From: Stenotrophomonas sp. ASS1
GTDB taxonomy: Bacteria; Pseudomonadota; Gammaproteobacteria; Xanthomonadales; Xanthomonadaceae
Direction of reading: 5' to 3'
Assembly: GCF_004346925.1 (NCBI RefSeq)
Contig: NZ_CP031167.1
Location: forward strand, 578,001-642,000
DNA length: 64,000 bases
Every line of letters starts with the position of its first letter. Within the stretch, counting starts at the first letter, position 1. Made by a program: the position numbers and the translations under genes. Below are positions 30,542 to 39,066 of this stretch, in pieces. The notes below the pieces were generated by a model. That model saw nothing but the letters and a program-made list of their open reading frames with translations, made no database searches and was not told where the DNA came from.

Positions 30542-30568
30542 AGTCGAGCCGATTGACAGGAGAGTCAT

Positions 30569-32293
30569 GTGAACGCGCTTGCTGCTACCGCCGCTGCCGA
30601 CGACGCTGAAGGCCGCATCCTGGATGCGCTGCTGGCGCGCGGCCGGCTGAAGGAAGGCGATCTGGCACGTGCGCGGCCGCTGCACGCAGAGGCCGGCGGT
30701 AGCCTGCTGGGCCTGCTGGTGCGGCTGGGGCTGGTGTCCGAGCGTGACCAGGCCCAGGCCAGCGCCGAAGTGCTGGGGCTGCCGCTGCTGGAAGGCAAAC
30801 AGCTGCCGGAAGCACCGCCACAAGGGCTGGCGGAAGGCTTGCCGTTGTCGCTGCGCTTCCTCAAGCAGTTCCATGTCTGCCCGCTGGCGCTGGATGAACA
30901 GGGGGTCCGGCTGTGGCTGGCCGATGCCCATGATCCTTATCCGCAGCAGGCCGTGCAGCTGGCACTGGGTGTACCGGTGACACCGGTGCTGGGCATGCGC
31001 GCAGAAATTGATGACCTGGTCGAACGCTGGTTCGGCCAGGGCCGCAGCGCGATGGGCGCGATCGTCGAAACCGCCGATGGCGAGGGCGGTGTGGTCGATG
31101 ACATCGAGCATCTGCGTGACCTCGCCTCGGAAGCGCCGGTGATCCGCCTGGTCAACCTGGTGATCCAGCGTGCAGTGGAGCTGCGCGCTTCGGACATCCA
31201 TGTCGAACCGTTCGAAAGCCGGTTGAAGGTGCGTTACCGCGTCGATGGCGTGCTGGTGGAAGGCGAAAGCCCGCCGGCCAACCTCACTGCTGCGGTGATC
31301 AGCCGCATCAAGATCATGGCCCGGCTCAACATCGCCGAGCGCCGCCTGCCGCAGGACGGCCGCATCATGCTGCGCGTGCAGGGCAAGGAGCTGGACCTGC
31401 GCGTGAGCACGGTGCCGACCGCGCACGGCGAAAGCGTGGTGATGCGATTGCTGGACCGCGAAACGGTGGTGTTCGATTTCCATCGTCTCGGTTTCACTGA
31501 CGCCTTCCTGCCGCAGTTCCGCAAGGTGCTGGAACAGCCGCACGGCATCCTGCTGGTGACCGGCCCGACCGGTTCAGGCAAGACCACCACGCTGTACACC
31601 GCGCTGAGCCAGCTGAACACTGCCGACGTCAAGATCATCACGGTCGAAGACCCGGTGGAATACCAGATCGAAGGCATCAACCAGATCCAGGCCAAGCCGC
31701 AGATCGGCCTGGACTTCGCCAACGCCCTGCGCAGCATCGTGCGCCAGGACCCGGACATCATCATGATCGGCGAAATGCGCGACCTGGAAACCGCGCGCAT
31801 CGCGATCCAGTCGGCGCTGACCGGCCACCTGGTGCTGTCCACCCTGCATACCAACAACGCAGCCGGCGGCATCACCCGCCTGCTCGACATGGGCGTGGAA
31901 GACTACCTGCTTACCTCCACCATCAACGGCATCCTGGCCCAGCGCCTGGTGCGTCGGCTGGAGCCGACCCATGCCGAGCGCTATGAAGCCTCGCCGGAGG
32001 AGATCGAACGCTTCGAGCTGCGCCGCCTGCAGCCGGAAGGACCGATCCACCTGTACCGCCCGAAGCCCTCCGCGCTGGCGCCGACCGGTTACCTCGGCCG
32101 GACCACCATCATGGAATTCCTGGTGATGAACGACGCGCTGCGGCGCGCGGTGATGCGCCGCGACGGCATGGGCGAGATCGAACGCATTGCCCGCGAAGCC
32201 GGTATGCGCACGATGTACGAAGATGGTCTGTCCAAGGCCCTCAGTGGTCAGACGACCATCGAGGAAGTGCTGCGTGTCACCGAGGAAAGCTGA
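30569..32293 (+). CDS. xpsE: Type II secretion ATPase XpsE
   Basis: The cytoplasmic hexameric ATPase that drives the type II pseudopilus. The N-terminal 80 residues (EGRILDALLARGRLKEGDLAR and a second similar motif ending EVLGLPLL) have the paired MshEN-like layout associated with c-di-GMP binding. The core has Walker A GPTGSGKTTT from residue 332, followed by the Asp box and Walker B (IMIGEMRDLETA) and the His box (STLHTNNA). The C-terminal region, where GspE/PilB proteins usually carry a four-cysteine zinc site, has no cysteine. The start is GTG, with AGGAGAG upstream; the overlapping ATG at 30567 is followed directly by a stop. First gene of an 11-gene operon. Confidence 0.95.
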   Translation: MNALAATAAADDAEGRILDALLARGRLKEGDLARARPLHAEAGGSLLGLLVRLGLVSERDQAQASAEVLGLPLLEGKQLPEAPPQGLAEGLPLSLRFLKQFHVCPLALDEQGVRLWLADAHDPYPQQAVQLALGVPVTPVLGMRAEIDDLVERWFGQGRSAMGAIVETADGEGGVVDDIEHLRDLASEAPVIRLVNLVIQRAVELRASDIHVEPFESRLKVRYRVDGVLVEGESPPANLTAAVISRIKIMARLNIAERRLPQDGRIMLRVQGKELDLRVSTVPTAHGESVVMRLLDRETVVFDFHRLGFTDAFLPQFRKVLEQPHGILLVTGPTGSGKTTTLYTALSQLNTADVKIITVEDPVEYQIEGINQIQAKPQIGLDFANALRSIVRQDPDIIMIGEMRDLETARIAIQSALTGHLVLSTLHTNNAAGGITRLLDMGVEDYLLTSTINGILAQRLVRRLEPTHAERYEASPEEIERFELRRLQPEGPIHLYRPKPSALAPTGYLGRTTIMEFLVMNDALRRAVMRRDGMGEIERIAREAGMRTMYEDGLSKALSGQTTIEEVLRVTEES

Positions 32294-32317
32294 TGCGCGC
32301 AGGACGCCGGGGCTGAC

Positions 32318-33538
32318 ATGCCGACCTACCGTTACAAGGCACTGAATCCGCACGGCGAGATCTTCGACGGGCAGATGGAAGCGGCCAGCGAGGCCGAGCT
32401 GGTCGCGCGCCTGCAGGACCAGGGCCATCTGCCGATGGAGACCCAGCTGGCCGATGGCGGTGCGATCGGTGGCAGTACCTGGCGCAACCTGTTCCGCCAA
32501 CGGCCGCTGCAGGGTGCGGCATTGCTGCAGTTCACCCAGCAGCTGGCGACACTGCTCGGTGCAGGCCAGCCGCTGGATCGCGCGCTGTCGATCCTGCTCG
32601 GGTTGCCCGAAGACGAACGCTCGCGCCGCGCGATCACCGACATCCGCGATGTGGTGCGCGGTGGCGCGCCGCTGTCGACCGCACTGGAGCGCCAGCATGG
32701 GTTGTTCTCGCGCCTGTACGTGAACATGGTGCGGGCCGGTGAAGCCGGCGGCAGCCTGCACGAAACCCTGCAGCGCCTGGCCGACTACCTCGAACGCAGC
32801 CGCGCGTTGCAGGGCAAGGTGATCAACGCGCTGGTGTACCCGGCCATCCTGCTGGTGGTGGTGGGTGGCGCGCTGCTGTTCCTGCTCGGCTACGTGGTGC
32901 CGCAGTTCGCGCAGATGTACGAAAGCCTGGATGTGGCGCTGCCGTGGTTCACCAACGCGGTGCTGCAGCTGGGCCTGTTCGTGCGCGACTGGTGGGTGTT
33001 GCTGCTGGTGGTGCCAGGGATACTTGCGCTGTTCTTCGAACGCAAGGCGCGGCAACCGGCCTTCCGGCTGGCGCTGGATGGCTGGCTGCTGCAGCGTCGC
33101 GGCATCGGCCGCCTGCTCGGCGAACTGGAAACCGCGCGGCTGGCCCGCACGCTGGGCACCCTGCTGCGCAATGGCGTGCCGTTGCTGGGTGCCTTGGGCA
33201 TCGCCCGCAACGTGCTGGGCAACCGCGCGCTGGCCGCCGATGTGGAAGCCGCCGCGGATGAAGTGAAGAACGGTACCGGCCTGTCGCTGGCGCTGTCGCG
33301 CGGCAAGCGTTTCCCGCGCCTGGCGCTGCAGATGATCCAGGTCGGCGAGGAATCCGGTGCACTCGATACCATGCTGCTGAAAGCCGCCGATACCTTCGAA
33401 CAGGACAGCGCCCGGCGCATCGACCGCCTGCTGGCGGCGATGGTGCCGGCGATCACCCTGGTGCTGGCCTCGGTGGTCGGTGCGGTGATCGTTGCCGTGC
33501 TGGTACCGCTGTACGACCTGACCAATGCCATCGGTTGA
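32318..33538 (+). CDS. xpsF: Type II secretion inner-membrane protein XpsF
   Basis: The polytopic platform protein that couples XpsE to the pseudopilus. Its 406 residues contain two homologous cytoplasmic T2SSF domains (about 65-190 and 270-395) and three long hydrophobic helices (LVYPAILLVVVGGALLFLLG; the strongly hydrophobic segment at 225-245; and the C-terminal ITLVLASVVGAVIVAVLVPL). The GEAGGSL and GEESGAL motifs are the conserved T2SSF signatures. It starts 24 bases after xpsE. Confidence 0.95.
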   Translation: MPTYRYKALNPHGEIFDGQMEAASEAELVARLQDQGHLPMETQLADGGAIGGSTWRNLFRQRPLQGAALLQFTQQLATLLGAGQPLDRALSILLGLPEDERSRRAITDIRDVVRGGAPLSTALERQHGLFSRLYVNMVRAGEAGGSLHETLQRLADYLERSRALQGKVINALVYPAILLVVVGGALLFLLGYVVPQFAQMYESLDVALPWFTNAVLQLGLFVRDWWVLLLVVPGILALFFERKARQPAFRLALDGWLLQRRGIGRLLGELETARLARTLGTLLRNGVPLLGALGIARNVLGNRALAADVEAAADEVKNGTGLSLALSRGKRFPRLALQMIQVGEESGALDTMLLKAADTFEQDSARRIDRLLAAMVPAITLVLASVVGAVIVAVLVPLYDLTNAIG

Positions 33539-33587
33539 CGATGGATCCCTACGCAACCCCGACACTCCGCAACTGAAAGGACCGACC

Positions 33588-34031
33588 ATGATTGCTTCCC
33601 GTCGACCGATCCGCCTTTCCTTCACCGCCGCGCGCAACCAGTCGGGCATGAGCCTGCTGGAAATCATCATCGTCATCGTGCTGATCGGTGCGGTGCTGAC
33701 CCTGGTCGCCAGCCGCGTGCTGGGCGGCGCCGATCGCGGCAAGGCCAACATCGCCAAGGCGCAGGTGCAGACCGTTGCGTCCAAGGTCGACAACTACCAG
33801 ATCGATACCGGCAAGCTGCCCGGCTCGCTCAACGATCTGGTGACCGCACCGGCGGGTGTCGGTGGCTGGCTGGGGCCGTATGCCAAGCCGGCTGACCTGA
33901 ACGACCCGTGGGGCCACGCGCTGGAGTACCGTGCGCCGGGCGAAGGCCAGCCGTACGAGCTGATCAGCCTCGGCAAGGATGGCAAGGCCGGCGGCAGCAG
34001 CGTCGATGCCGACATCCGCTACCAGCCGTAA
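33588..34031 (+). CDS. xpsG: Major pseudopilin XpsG
   Basis: The main subunit of the type II pseudopilus. It is made as a prepseudopilin with the prepilin-peptidase site SG|MSLLEIIIVIVLIG; the new N-terminus is Met1, with Glu5 in place for assembly. The GspG pattern DNYQIDTGKLPGSLNDLV and the C-terminal DPWGHALEYRAPGEGQPYEL are diagnostic, the latter including the calcium-loop region. 147 residues. The start is the ATG before IASRRPIRL, giving a 21-residue leader; AAAGGA lies upstream. Confidence 0.95.
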   Translation: MIASRRPIRLSFTAARNQSGMSLLEIIIVIVLIGAVLTLVASRVLGGADRGKANIAKAQVQTVASKVDNYQIDTGKLPGSLNDLVTAPAGVGGWLGPYAKPADLNDPWGHALEYRAPGEGQPYELISLGKDGKAGGSSVDADIRYQP

Positions 34032-34037
34032 TCCTGC

Positions 34038-34532
34038 ATGACGTATTTCCTGCCGCGCCGGCTGCCTCGCCCGCGCCTGCACGGCAGGCGCGCAGCAGGC
34101 CTGTCGCTGCTGGAAATGCTGCTGGTGATCGCGCTGATCGCAGCGATCGGCCTGATTACCGCCGCCGGCCTGTCGCGCGGCTTCGCCGGCATGCAGCTGC
34201 GCAGCACCGGCAAGGACATCGCCAACCAGCTGCGGGTAGTACGCGCGCAGGCGATCGCCCGCGGCGAGCCGCAGCGCTTTGTCATCGAACCGGCAAAGCG
34301 GCGCTGGGAAGGCGCCAACCAGCGCCATGGTGACGTGCCGGCACAGCTGCAGGTGCAGTTCGAAGGCGCCGCGCAGCTGGCCACCGCGCCAGGGCAGGGC
34401 GTGATCGAGTTCCATCCCGATGGTGGCTCCAGCGGTGGCCGCATCCGGCTGCAGCGTGACGATGCCGAATGGCGCATCGACGTGGGCTGGCTGACCGGTG
34501 AGGTCCGCTCCGGCCCCTGGCGGTCGCAATGA
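34038..34532 (+). CDS. xpsH: Minor pseudopilin XpsH
   Basis: A 164-residue minor pseudopilin at the tip region of the pseudopilus. The prepilin-peptidase site is AAG|LSLLEMLLVIALIA after a basic leader of about 21 residues. The rest is a GspH-type globular domain with repeated beta strands (RFVIEPAKRRWEGA, GVIEFHPDGGSSGG). It starts seven bases after xpsG and its end overlaps xpsI by four bases. Confidence 0.9.
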   Translation: MTYFLPRRLPRPRLHGRRAAGLSLLEMLLVIALIAAIGLITAAGLSRGFAGMQLRSTGKDIANQLRVVRAQAIARGEPQRFVIEPAKRRWEGANQRHGDVPAQLQVQFEGAAQLATAPGQGVIEFHPDGGSSGGRIRLQRDDAEWRIDVGWLTGEVRSGPWRSQ

Positions 34533-34948
34533 GGCGGCGCGCCCGCGGCTTCACCCTGCTGGAAGTGATCATCGCCTTTGCCCTGCTCGGGCTGGCGCTG
34601 ACCCTGCTGCTGGGCAGTCTGTCCGGTGGTGCCAGGCAGGTGCGCGAGGCCGAGCTGCGCACGCGCGCGATACTGCATGCGCAGTCGCTGCTGGCTGAAA
34701 CCGGTGTCGCCACGCCACTGCAGGTGGGTAGCCAGCAGGGCGACTGGGAACAGGGACGCTACCACTGGGAGCTGCAGGTGCAGCCGTGGGTGGAGCCACG
34801 TGCCGGCAACGCCGTGCAGTCACAGTCGGCCGGTGCCCCCTGGCTGGCCGAACTGCAGCTGCAGGTGCGTTGGGGCGACAGCGAACGCGAGCAGCTGCGC
34901 TGGCGCAGCCTGCGCCTGCTGCCGCCGGACCTGGAGAGCGCGCGATGA
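34529..34948 (+). CDS. xpsI: Minor pseudopilin XpsI
   Basis: A 139-residue minor pseudopilin. A short leader MRRRARG precedes the peptidase site G|FTLLEVIIAFALLG with Glu5. The segment HAQSLLAETGVATPL and the tryptophan-rich strand WELQVQPWVEP are typical of GspI. GspI nucleates the tip complex with J and K. It overlaps xpsH and xpsJ by four bases each (ATGA), indicating translational coupling. Confidence 0.9.
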   Translation: MRRRARGFTLLEVIIAFALLGLALTLLLGSLSGGARQVREAELRTRAILHAQSLLAETGVATPLQVGSQQGDWEQGRYHWELQVQPWVEPRAGNAVQSQSAGAPWLAELQLQVRWGDSEREQLRWRSLRLLPPDLESAR

Positions 34949-35577
34949 AGCGCCGCGCCGCGGGTTTCACGCTGGTTGAAGTGATGCTGGCCACGGTGCT
35001 GCTGGCCGGTGGCCTGGCGCTGGCGTTCGCCAGCGTCCGCTCGGCAATGGCAGTCAGTCAGCGTGGCGAGCAGATCGCGGCCGAGAGTGAGCGCATGCGC
35101 GCGGTGCAGGCGCTGTTGCGGCGGCAGCTGGCCGGTGCGCTGCGCACGCCGCTGGAAGTACCCGATCCCACCCGCGAACCGATCTTCTTCCAGGGCGAAG
35201 AGCAGCGCATGTTGTTCGCCGCCGATCTGCCGGGTTACCTCGGCCGCGGCGGACCCTACCTGCACGCGCTGCAGGTGGACGGCCGCGATGGCCAGCAGCG
35301 CCTGCTGCTGGACCTGGTGCTGCTGCAGGAAGGCGAGCGCATCGCCGAGAACCCGCCGCGCCCGCCGGAAGTGCTGGTGGAAAACCTGAAGTCGGTACAA
35401 CTGCGCTATCGCGGCATCGATGCCAGTACCGGCCAGGTGAGCGACTGGATGCCGCGCTGGGACGATACCCGCCGCCTGCCGATGCTGGTGGAGATCAAGA
35501 TCGTCCCGGCCAGGGGCGCGCCCTGGCCGACGCTGGTGGTGGCGCCGCGTAACGGTGGCAGCGGAGGCGCGCGATGA
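34945..35577 (+). CDS. xpsJ: Minor pseudopilin XpsJ
   Basis: A 210-residue minor pseudopilin. The leader MKRRAAG precedes the peptidase site G|FTLVEVMLATVLLAGG with Glu5. The larger globular part (MLFAADLPGYLGRGGPYLHA; VENLKSVQLRYRG) fits GspJ, which sits with I and K at the pseudopilus tip. The start is the ATG overlapping the xpsI stop. Confidence 0.9.
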   Translation: MKRRAAGFTLVEVMLATVLLAGGLALAFASVRSAMAVSQRGEQIAAESERMRAVQALLRRQLAGALRTPLEVPDPTREPIFFQGEEQRMLFAADLPGYLGRGGPYLHALQVDGRDGQQRLLLDLVLLQEGERIAENPPRPPEVLVENLKSVQLRYRGIDASTGQVSDWMPRWDDTRRLPMLVEIKIVPARGAPWPTLVVAPRNGGSGGAR

Positions 35578-36437
35578 ACCGGCAACACGGTGCGGCACTG
35601 GTACTGGTGCTGTGGTTGATCGCATTGATGACCGCGCTGGTCGGTGCATTCGCACTGAGCGCACGGGTCGAGCATCTGCAGCAGCGGGTGCTGGATGACG
35701 ACGCACGCGGCCAGGAACGGGCGCGCGCCGGCCTGGAGTACGCGCTGCTGCGCCTGTCCGCCGATCCGCTGCGGGCGCCCTGGCGCGCTGATGGCCGAAC
35801 CTACCGCTGGCAGTTCGATGACGCCAGCATCGAGATCAAGGTGCTGGACGAGAACGGCAAGATCAACCTGAACCTGGCCGACGTGACCTTGCTGACCGCG
35901 TTCCTCAAGGCGCTCGGCGAAGACGAAGGGGCAGCCCTGCAGCTGGCCGGTGCCATTGTCGACTGGCGTGATGAAGACAGCCTGCTGCAGCCGGGCGGCG
36001 GTGCCGAAGCCCCGGACTATGCGGCGGCGGGGTTGCCGTATGGCCCACGCAACAAGCGTTTCGAGACGCTCGGTGAACTGCAGCGGGTACTGGGCATGCG
36101 CGGCCCGCTGTACAAGGCCATGCTGCCGCACCTGACCCTGTACAGCCGCCAGGCACGCCCGGATCCCCAGTTCGCCAGCGCGCCGGTGCTGACCGCACTG
36201 GGCCTGGATGCGGATACCGTGCTGGCGCAGCGCGCACAGCAGGAGCGTGACGCAGATACCGCTGGCGGTGCGACAACGCTTGCCAGCAGCAGCGGCACCT
36301 ATAGTATCGAGTCTCGTGCAACCGACGGCAGTGGACGCCGGTCGGTGTTGCAGGCAGTGGTACGCAATGGCTCGGGCGGGGTTCCCGGGCGGTCCTACAC
36401 AGTGCTTCGCTGGGAGCAGGGAATGACAGCAAGATGA
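35574..36437 (+). CDS. xpsK: Minor pseudopilin XpsK
   Basis: The tip pseudopilin, 287 residues. The leader is very short (MNRQHG) and the cleavage motif is G|AALVLVLWLIALMTA. As in other GspK proteins, the hydrophobic segment lacks Glu5. A large inserted domain carries the GspK pattern DENGKINLNLADVTLL and a helical GspK core (RFETLGELQRVLGM). The lack of Glu5 is why GspK is thought to cap the tip. Confidence 0.92.
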   Translation: MNRQHGAALVLVLWLIALMTALVGAFALSARVEHLQQRVLDDDARGQERARAGLEYALLRLSADPLRAPWRADGRTYRWQFDDASIEIKVLDENGKINLNLADVTLLTAFLKALGEDEGAALQLAGAIVDWRDEDSLLQPGGGAEAPDYAAAGLPYGPRNKRFETLGELQRVLGMRGPLYKAMLPHLTLYSRQARPDPQFASAPVLTALGLDADTVLAQRAQQERDADTAGGATTLASSSGTYSIESRATDGSGRRSVLQAVVRNGSGGVPGRSYTVLRWEQGMTAR

Positions 36438-37579
36438 CGGCATGGCAGGACAGTGTGCGGCAGGTGCAGGGCCGGATCGGCCCTGGCGCCGGCCGTTTCC
36501 TGCGCTGGTGGCGGCAATCGCTGCTGGCCTGGGTGCCGGCACGTTGGCAGTGGGCACTGGGCTGGGCACAGGCGCGCCTGCTGCTGCAGCGCCAGGGTGA
36601 GCAGCTGCAGGTCTGGCGAGAGGCCGGAGAACGCCGCGAAGCAGTTGCCAGCGTGCCATGGCCGCTGTCGCCGGCCGAACTGGACCGCGTGCTGGAACCG
36701 CGACTGCGCAGCCTGCCGCGGGTGTGGCTGCTGCCGGCCAGCGAGGTACTGCGTCGTCATCTGCGCCTGCCTGCGGCTGCGGCCGACCGGCTGCGCGCTG
36801 TGGTCGGTTTCGAGATCGACCGCCAGACGCCGTTCGAATCCAGCCAGGTCAGCTATGACGTGCGTGAACTCGGGAGCGCCGCCGAGGGCCAGCTGCAGGT
36901 CGAACTGATCGCCTGGCCACTGCGCCAGCTTGAGGCGTGGCGGGCCAGCGTAGGCGAATGGGCCGATGCACTGGCCGGTGTCGATGCCATCGACACCGAG
37001 GGTGAATCCCTGCAGGTGAATCTGTTGCCACCGGGGCAGCGCCAGCTGCGGGCAGACCCGACGCGGCGCTGGAATGTGCTGCTGGCCGCGGCCGCGCTGG
37101 TGATGCTGGTGCTGGCGGCCCTGCAGCTGCTCGACAACCGCCGCGCCGCCGCCGACGAACTGCGTGCGCAGGTCGAGCGCAGTGCACGCAGTGCGCGTGG
37201 TGTCGCCAGCGAACGCGCGCAGCTGCAGGCGCTGATCGATGGTGCCGCATTCCTGGAAAAGCAGCGCAGCCAGCGCGCCGGAACGGTGGAAATCTGGAAT
37301 GAACTGACCCGGCGCCTGCCGGAGGGCACCTACCTGGAAAAGCTGGCCATCGAGAACAACAACCTGCAGCTGATCGGCCTGAGCCGCGAGGCCTCGCAGC
37401 TGGTGCAGCTGCTGCAGGACGCACCGCAGTGGCGCAAGGTCAATCTGACCGGCGTACTGCAGGCCGATGGCGCCGCCAGTGGCCGTGACCGCTTCACCAT
37501 GACCGCCGAACTGCAGCCGTTGTCGGCTGCGGCCCCGACCCGGGAGGCGGCCGATGCCGATGCCAAGCGCACGCCGTGA
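36434..37579 (+). CDS. xpsL: Type II secretion assembly protein XpsL
   Basis: A bitopic inner-membrane protein that links ATPase XpsE to XpsM. The first 200 residues form the cytoplasmic actin-like domain (RAVVGFEIDRQTPFESSQVS is a GspL/PilM-like block). A single membrane helix follows (WNVLLAAAALVMLVLAALQL, about residues 212-232), then a PilN-like periplasmic coiled coil and ferredoxin-like domain. 381 residues. It overlaps xpsK by four bases and xpsM by 26. Confidence 0.9.
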   Translation: MTAWQDSVRQVQGRIGPGAGRFLRWWRQSLLAWVPARWQWALGWAQARLLLQRQGEQLQVWREAGERREAVASVPWPLSPAELDRVLEPRLRSLPRVWLLPASEVLRRHLRLPAAAADRLRAVVGFEIDRQTPFESSQVSYDVRELGSAAEGQLQVELIAWPLRQLEAWRASVGEWADALAGVDAIDTEGESLQVNLLPPGQRQLRADPTRRWNVLLAAAALVMLVLAALQLLDNRRAAADELRAQVERSARSARGVASERAQLQALIDGAAFLEKQRSQRAGTVEIWNELTRRLPEGTYLEKLAIENNNLQLIGLSREASQLVQLLQDAPQWRKVNLTGVLQADGAASGRDRFTMTAELQPLSAAAPTREAADADAKRTP

Positions 37580-38273
37580 CCGCTGGCTGGCACTGGCGCT
37601 GCTGCTGGCAGTGCTGGGCCTGGCGTACCTGCTGCTGGTGCACCCCTGGTTCACCCAGCCACTGCGCGAAATCGACGCCGACGTGGCTGCCCTGCGCGAG
37701 CGCGAGCAGCGCGTGCAGGCGCAGCTGCAGCAGCAGCCGCAGATCGAACAGCGCCTGCGCGCCACCCGCGAGGCACTGCAGCAGCGGCCGGGCTTCCTGC
37801 GCGAAGCCACCGCCGAAGCTGCGGCCGCTGCGCTGGGCGCGAAGCTGCAGGATGCGGTGGCGATGGCCAGCCCGGGCAACCGCAGCTGCACCATCAGCAA
37901 CCGTACGCCACTGACCGACAACCGCCGTGACGCCGAATTCGTGCGCGTGGCCATGCAGGTGCGCCTGCGTTGCGGTGTGGCCGAACTGGCCACGGTGCTG
38001 CACAGCCTGGAAACCGGCAGCCCGCGCCTGTTCGTCGACAACCTCAACCTGATCGCGCAGCGCTTCCAGCAGTCGCCCAACGAGTCCGGGCTCGGCCTGG
38101 ACGTGTCGTTCGAACTGGCCGGTTACCTGCTGCCCGGTGCTGCGGCCGATGGCGCTGCGCCGGCACCTGCAGCCGAACCGGGCGCGGCGCCGCAACCGCC
38201 TTCGGCCACACCTTCACCGGCCGCCGCACCGGCTGCGCCGGAAGAAGGGCAGGAGGTGGCCGATGAAGCTTGA
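37554..38273 (+). CDS. xpsM: Type II secretion protein XpsM
   Basis: A bitopic inner-membrane partner of XpsL, 239 residues. An N-terminal membrane helix (WLALALLLAVLGLAYLLLVH) is followed by a heptad-rich coiled coil (REREQRVQAQLQQQPQIEQR) and a periplasmic ferredoxin-like domain. The tail from about residue 200 is Ala/Pro-rich. Two in-frame ATGs lie six bases apart; either start is possible. The 26-base overlap with xpsL implies coupling. Confidence 0.87.
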   Translation: MPMPSARRDRWLALALLLAVLGLAYLLLVHPWFTQPLREIDADVAALREREQRVQAQLQQQPQIEQRLRATREALQQRPGFLREATAEAAAAALGAKLQDAVAMASPGNRSCTISNRTPLTDNRRDAEFVRVAMQVRLRCGVAELATVLHSLETGSPRLFVDNLNLIAQRFQQSPNESGLGLDVSFELAGYLLPGAAADGAAPAPAAEPGAAPQPPSATPSPAAAPAAPEEGQEVADEA

Positions 38274-39057
38274 GCAGATCAGCCTGCGCACCGGCTTCCT
38301 GCTGGCACTGGCCGGCTGGGCGGCAGCGGTCTGGCTGGCCACCGGCTTCGGTCTGGGCAGCCAGCTGCCAGGTGCGGACGGTGATGCCGATGCAGTGCCT
38401 TCGTTGCCGGTGCTGCCGCCGTTGGCCGCAGAACGCATGGCCAGCGCCGACAGCTACAGCGCGATCGGCGAGCGACCGCTGTTCGCCGAGGACCGCAGGC
38501 CGAAGCCCTACCTGCTCGGCGGCAGCGAGCCCGCCGCCAGCGCCGCGCTGCGCCTGACCGGCGTGCTGCTGACCGGCGACTTCGGCATGGCCACCTTCAC
38601 CACCGAACAGAACCGCTCGCTGCGCCTGCGCCTCAACGGTGAAGCCGTCGACGGCTGGCAGCTGGTCGCACTGCAGCCGCGCCAGGCCACCGTGATCGGC
38701 CCCGGTGGCAACCAGGTGCTGGAACTGGCGGTATTCAACGGGCAGGGGGGGGAACCGCCGACCGTGCTGCGCGGCGCCAACGGTGCGCCACCGGCCGGTG
38801 CGATCGTTGTGCCGCCCCCGGCAGGCGCTCCGCCGGCACCGCCGCCGGCTGCGGCAACCGCATCGCCGTCGCCTGTTGGCAGTGCGCCGGCATCCTCGGC
38901 TGCGGCGGCCGCCACACCGCCTGCCAACAACAACGGCCCCAGCGAAGCGCAGATGCAGGCCATCCGCGAACGCATCCAGGCCCGTCGCCGCCAGCTGCAG
39001 CAACAACAACAGCAGCAACAACCGTCGCCGCCCCCGGGCGATGGCACCAACCGATAG
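38263..39057 (+). CDS. xpsN: Type II secretion protein XpsN
   Basis: A bitopic inner-membrane protein, 264 residues. In Xanthomonas, XpsN forms a complex with XpsL and XpsM and stands in for GspC, which is not encoded here. A membrane helix (TGFLLALAGWAAAVWLATGF) is followed by an HR-like periplasmic domain (YSAIGERPLFAEDRRPKPY to NQVLELAVF). The tail is Pro/Ala-rich and ends in a charged helix with a run of eight Gln (CAA/CAG repeat near 38995-39022). That trinucleotide run could vary in length. The start ATG overlaps the end of xpsM. Confidence 0.88.
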   Translation: MKLEQISLRTGFLLALAGWAAAVWLATGFGLGSQLPGADGDADAVPSLPVLPPLAAERMASADSYSAIGERPLFAEDRRPKPYLLGGSEPAASAALRLTGVLLTGDFGMATFTTEQNRSLRLRLNGEAVDGWQLVALQPRQATVIGPGGNQVLELAVFNGQGGEPPTVLRGANGAPPAGAIVVPPPAGAPPAPPPAAATASPSPVGSAPASSAAAAATPPANNNGPSEAQMQAIRERIQARRRQLQQQQQQQQPSPPPGDGTNR

Positions 39058-39066
39058 AGTGAATGC

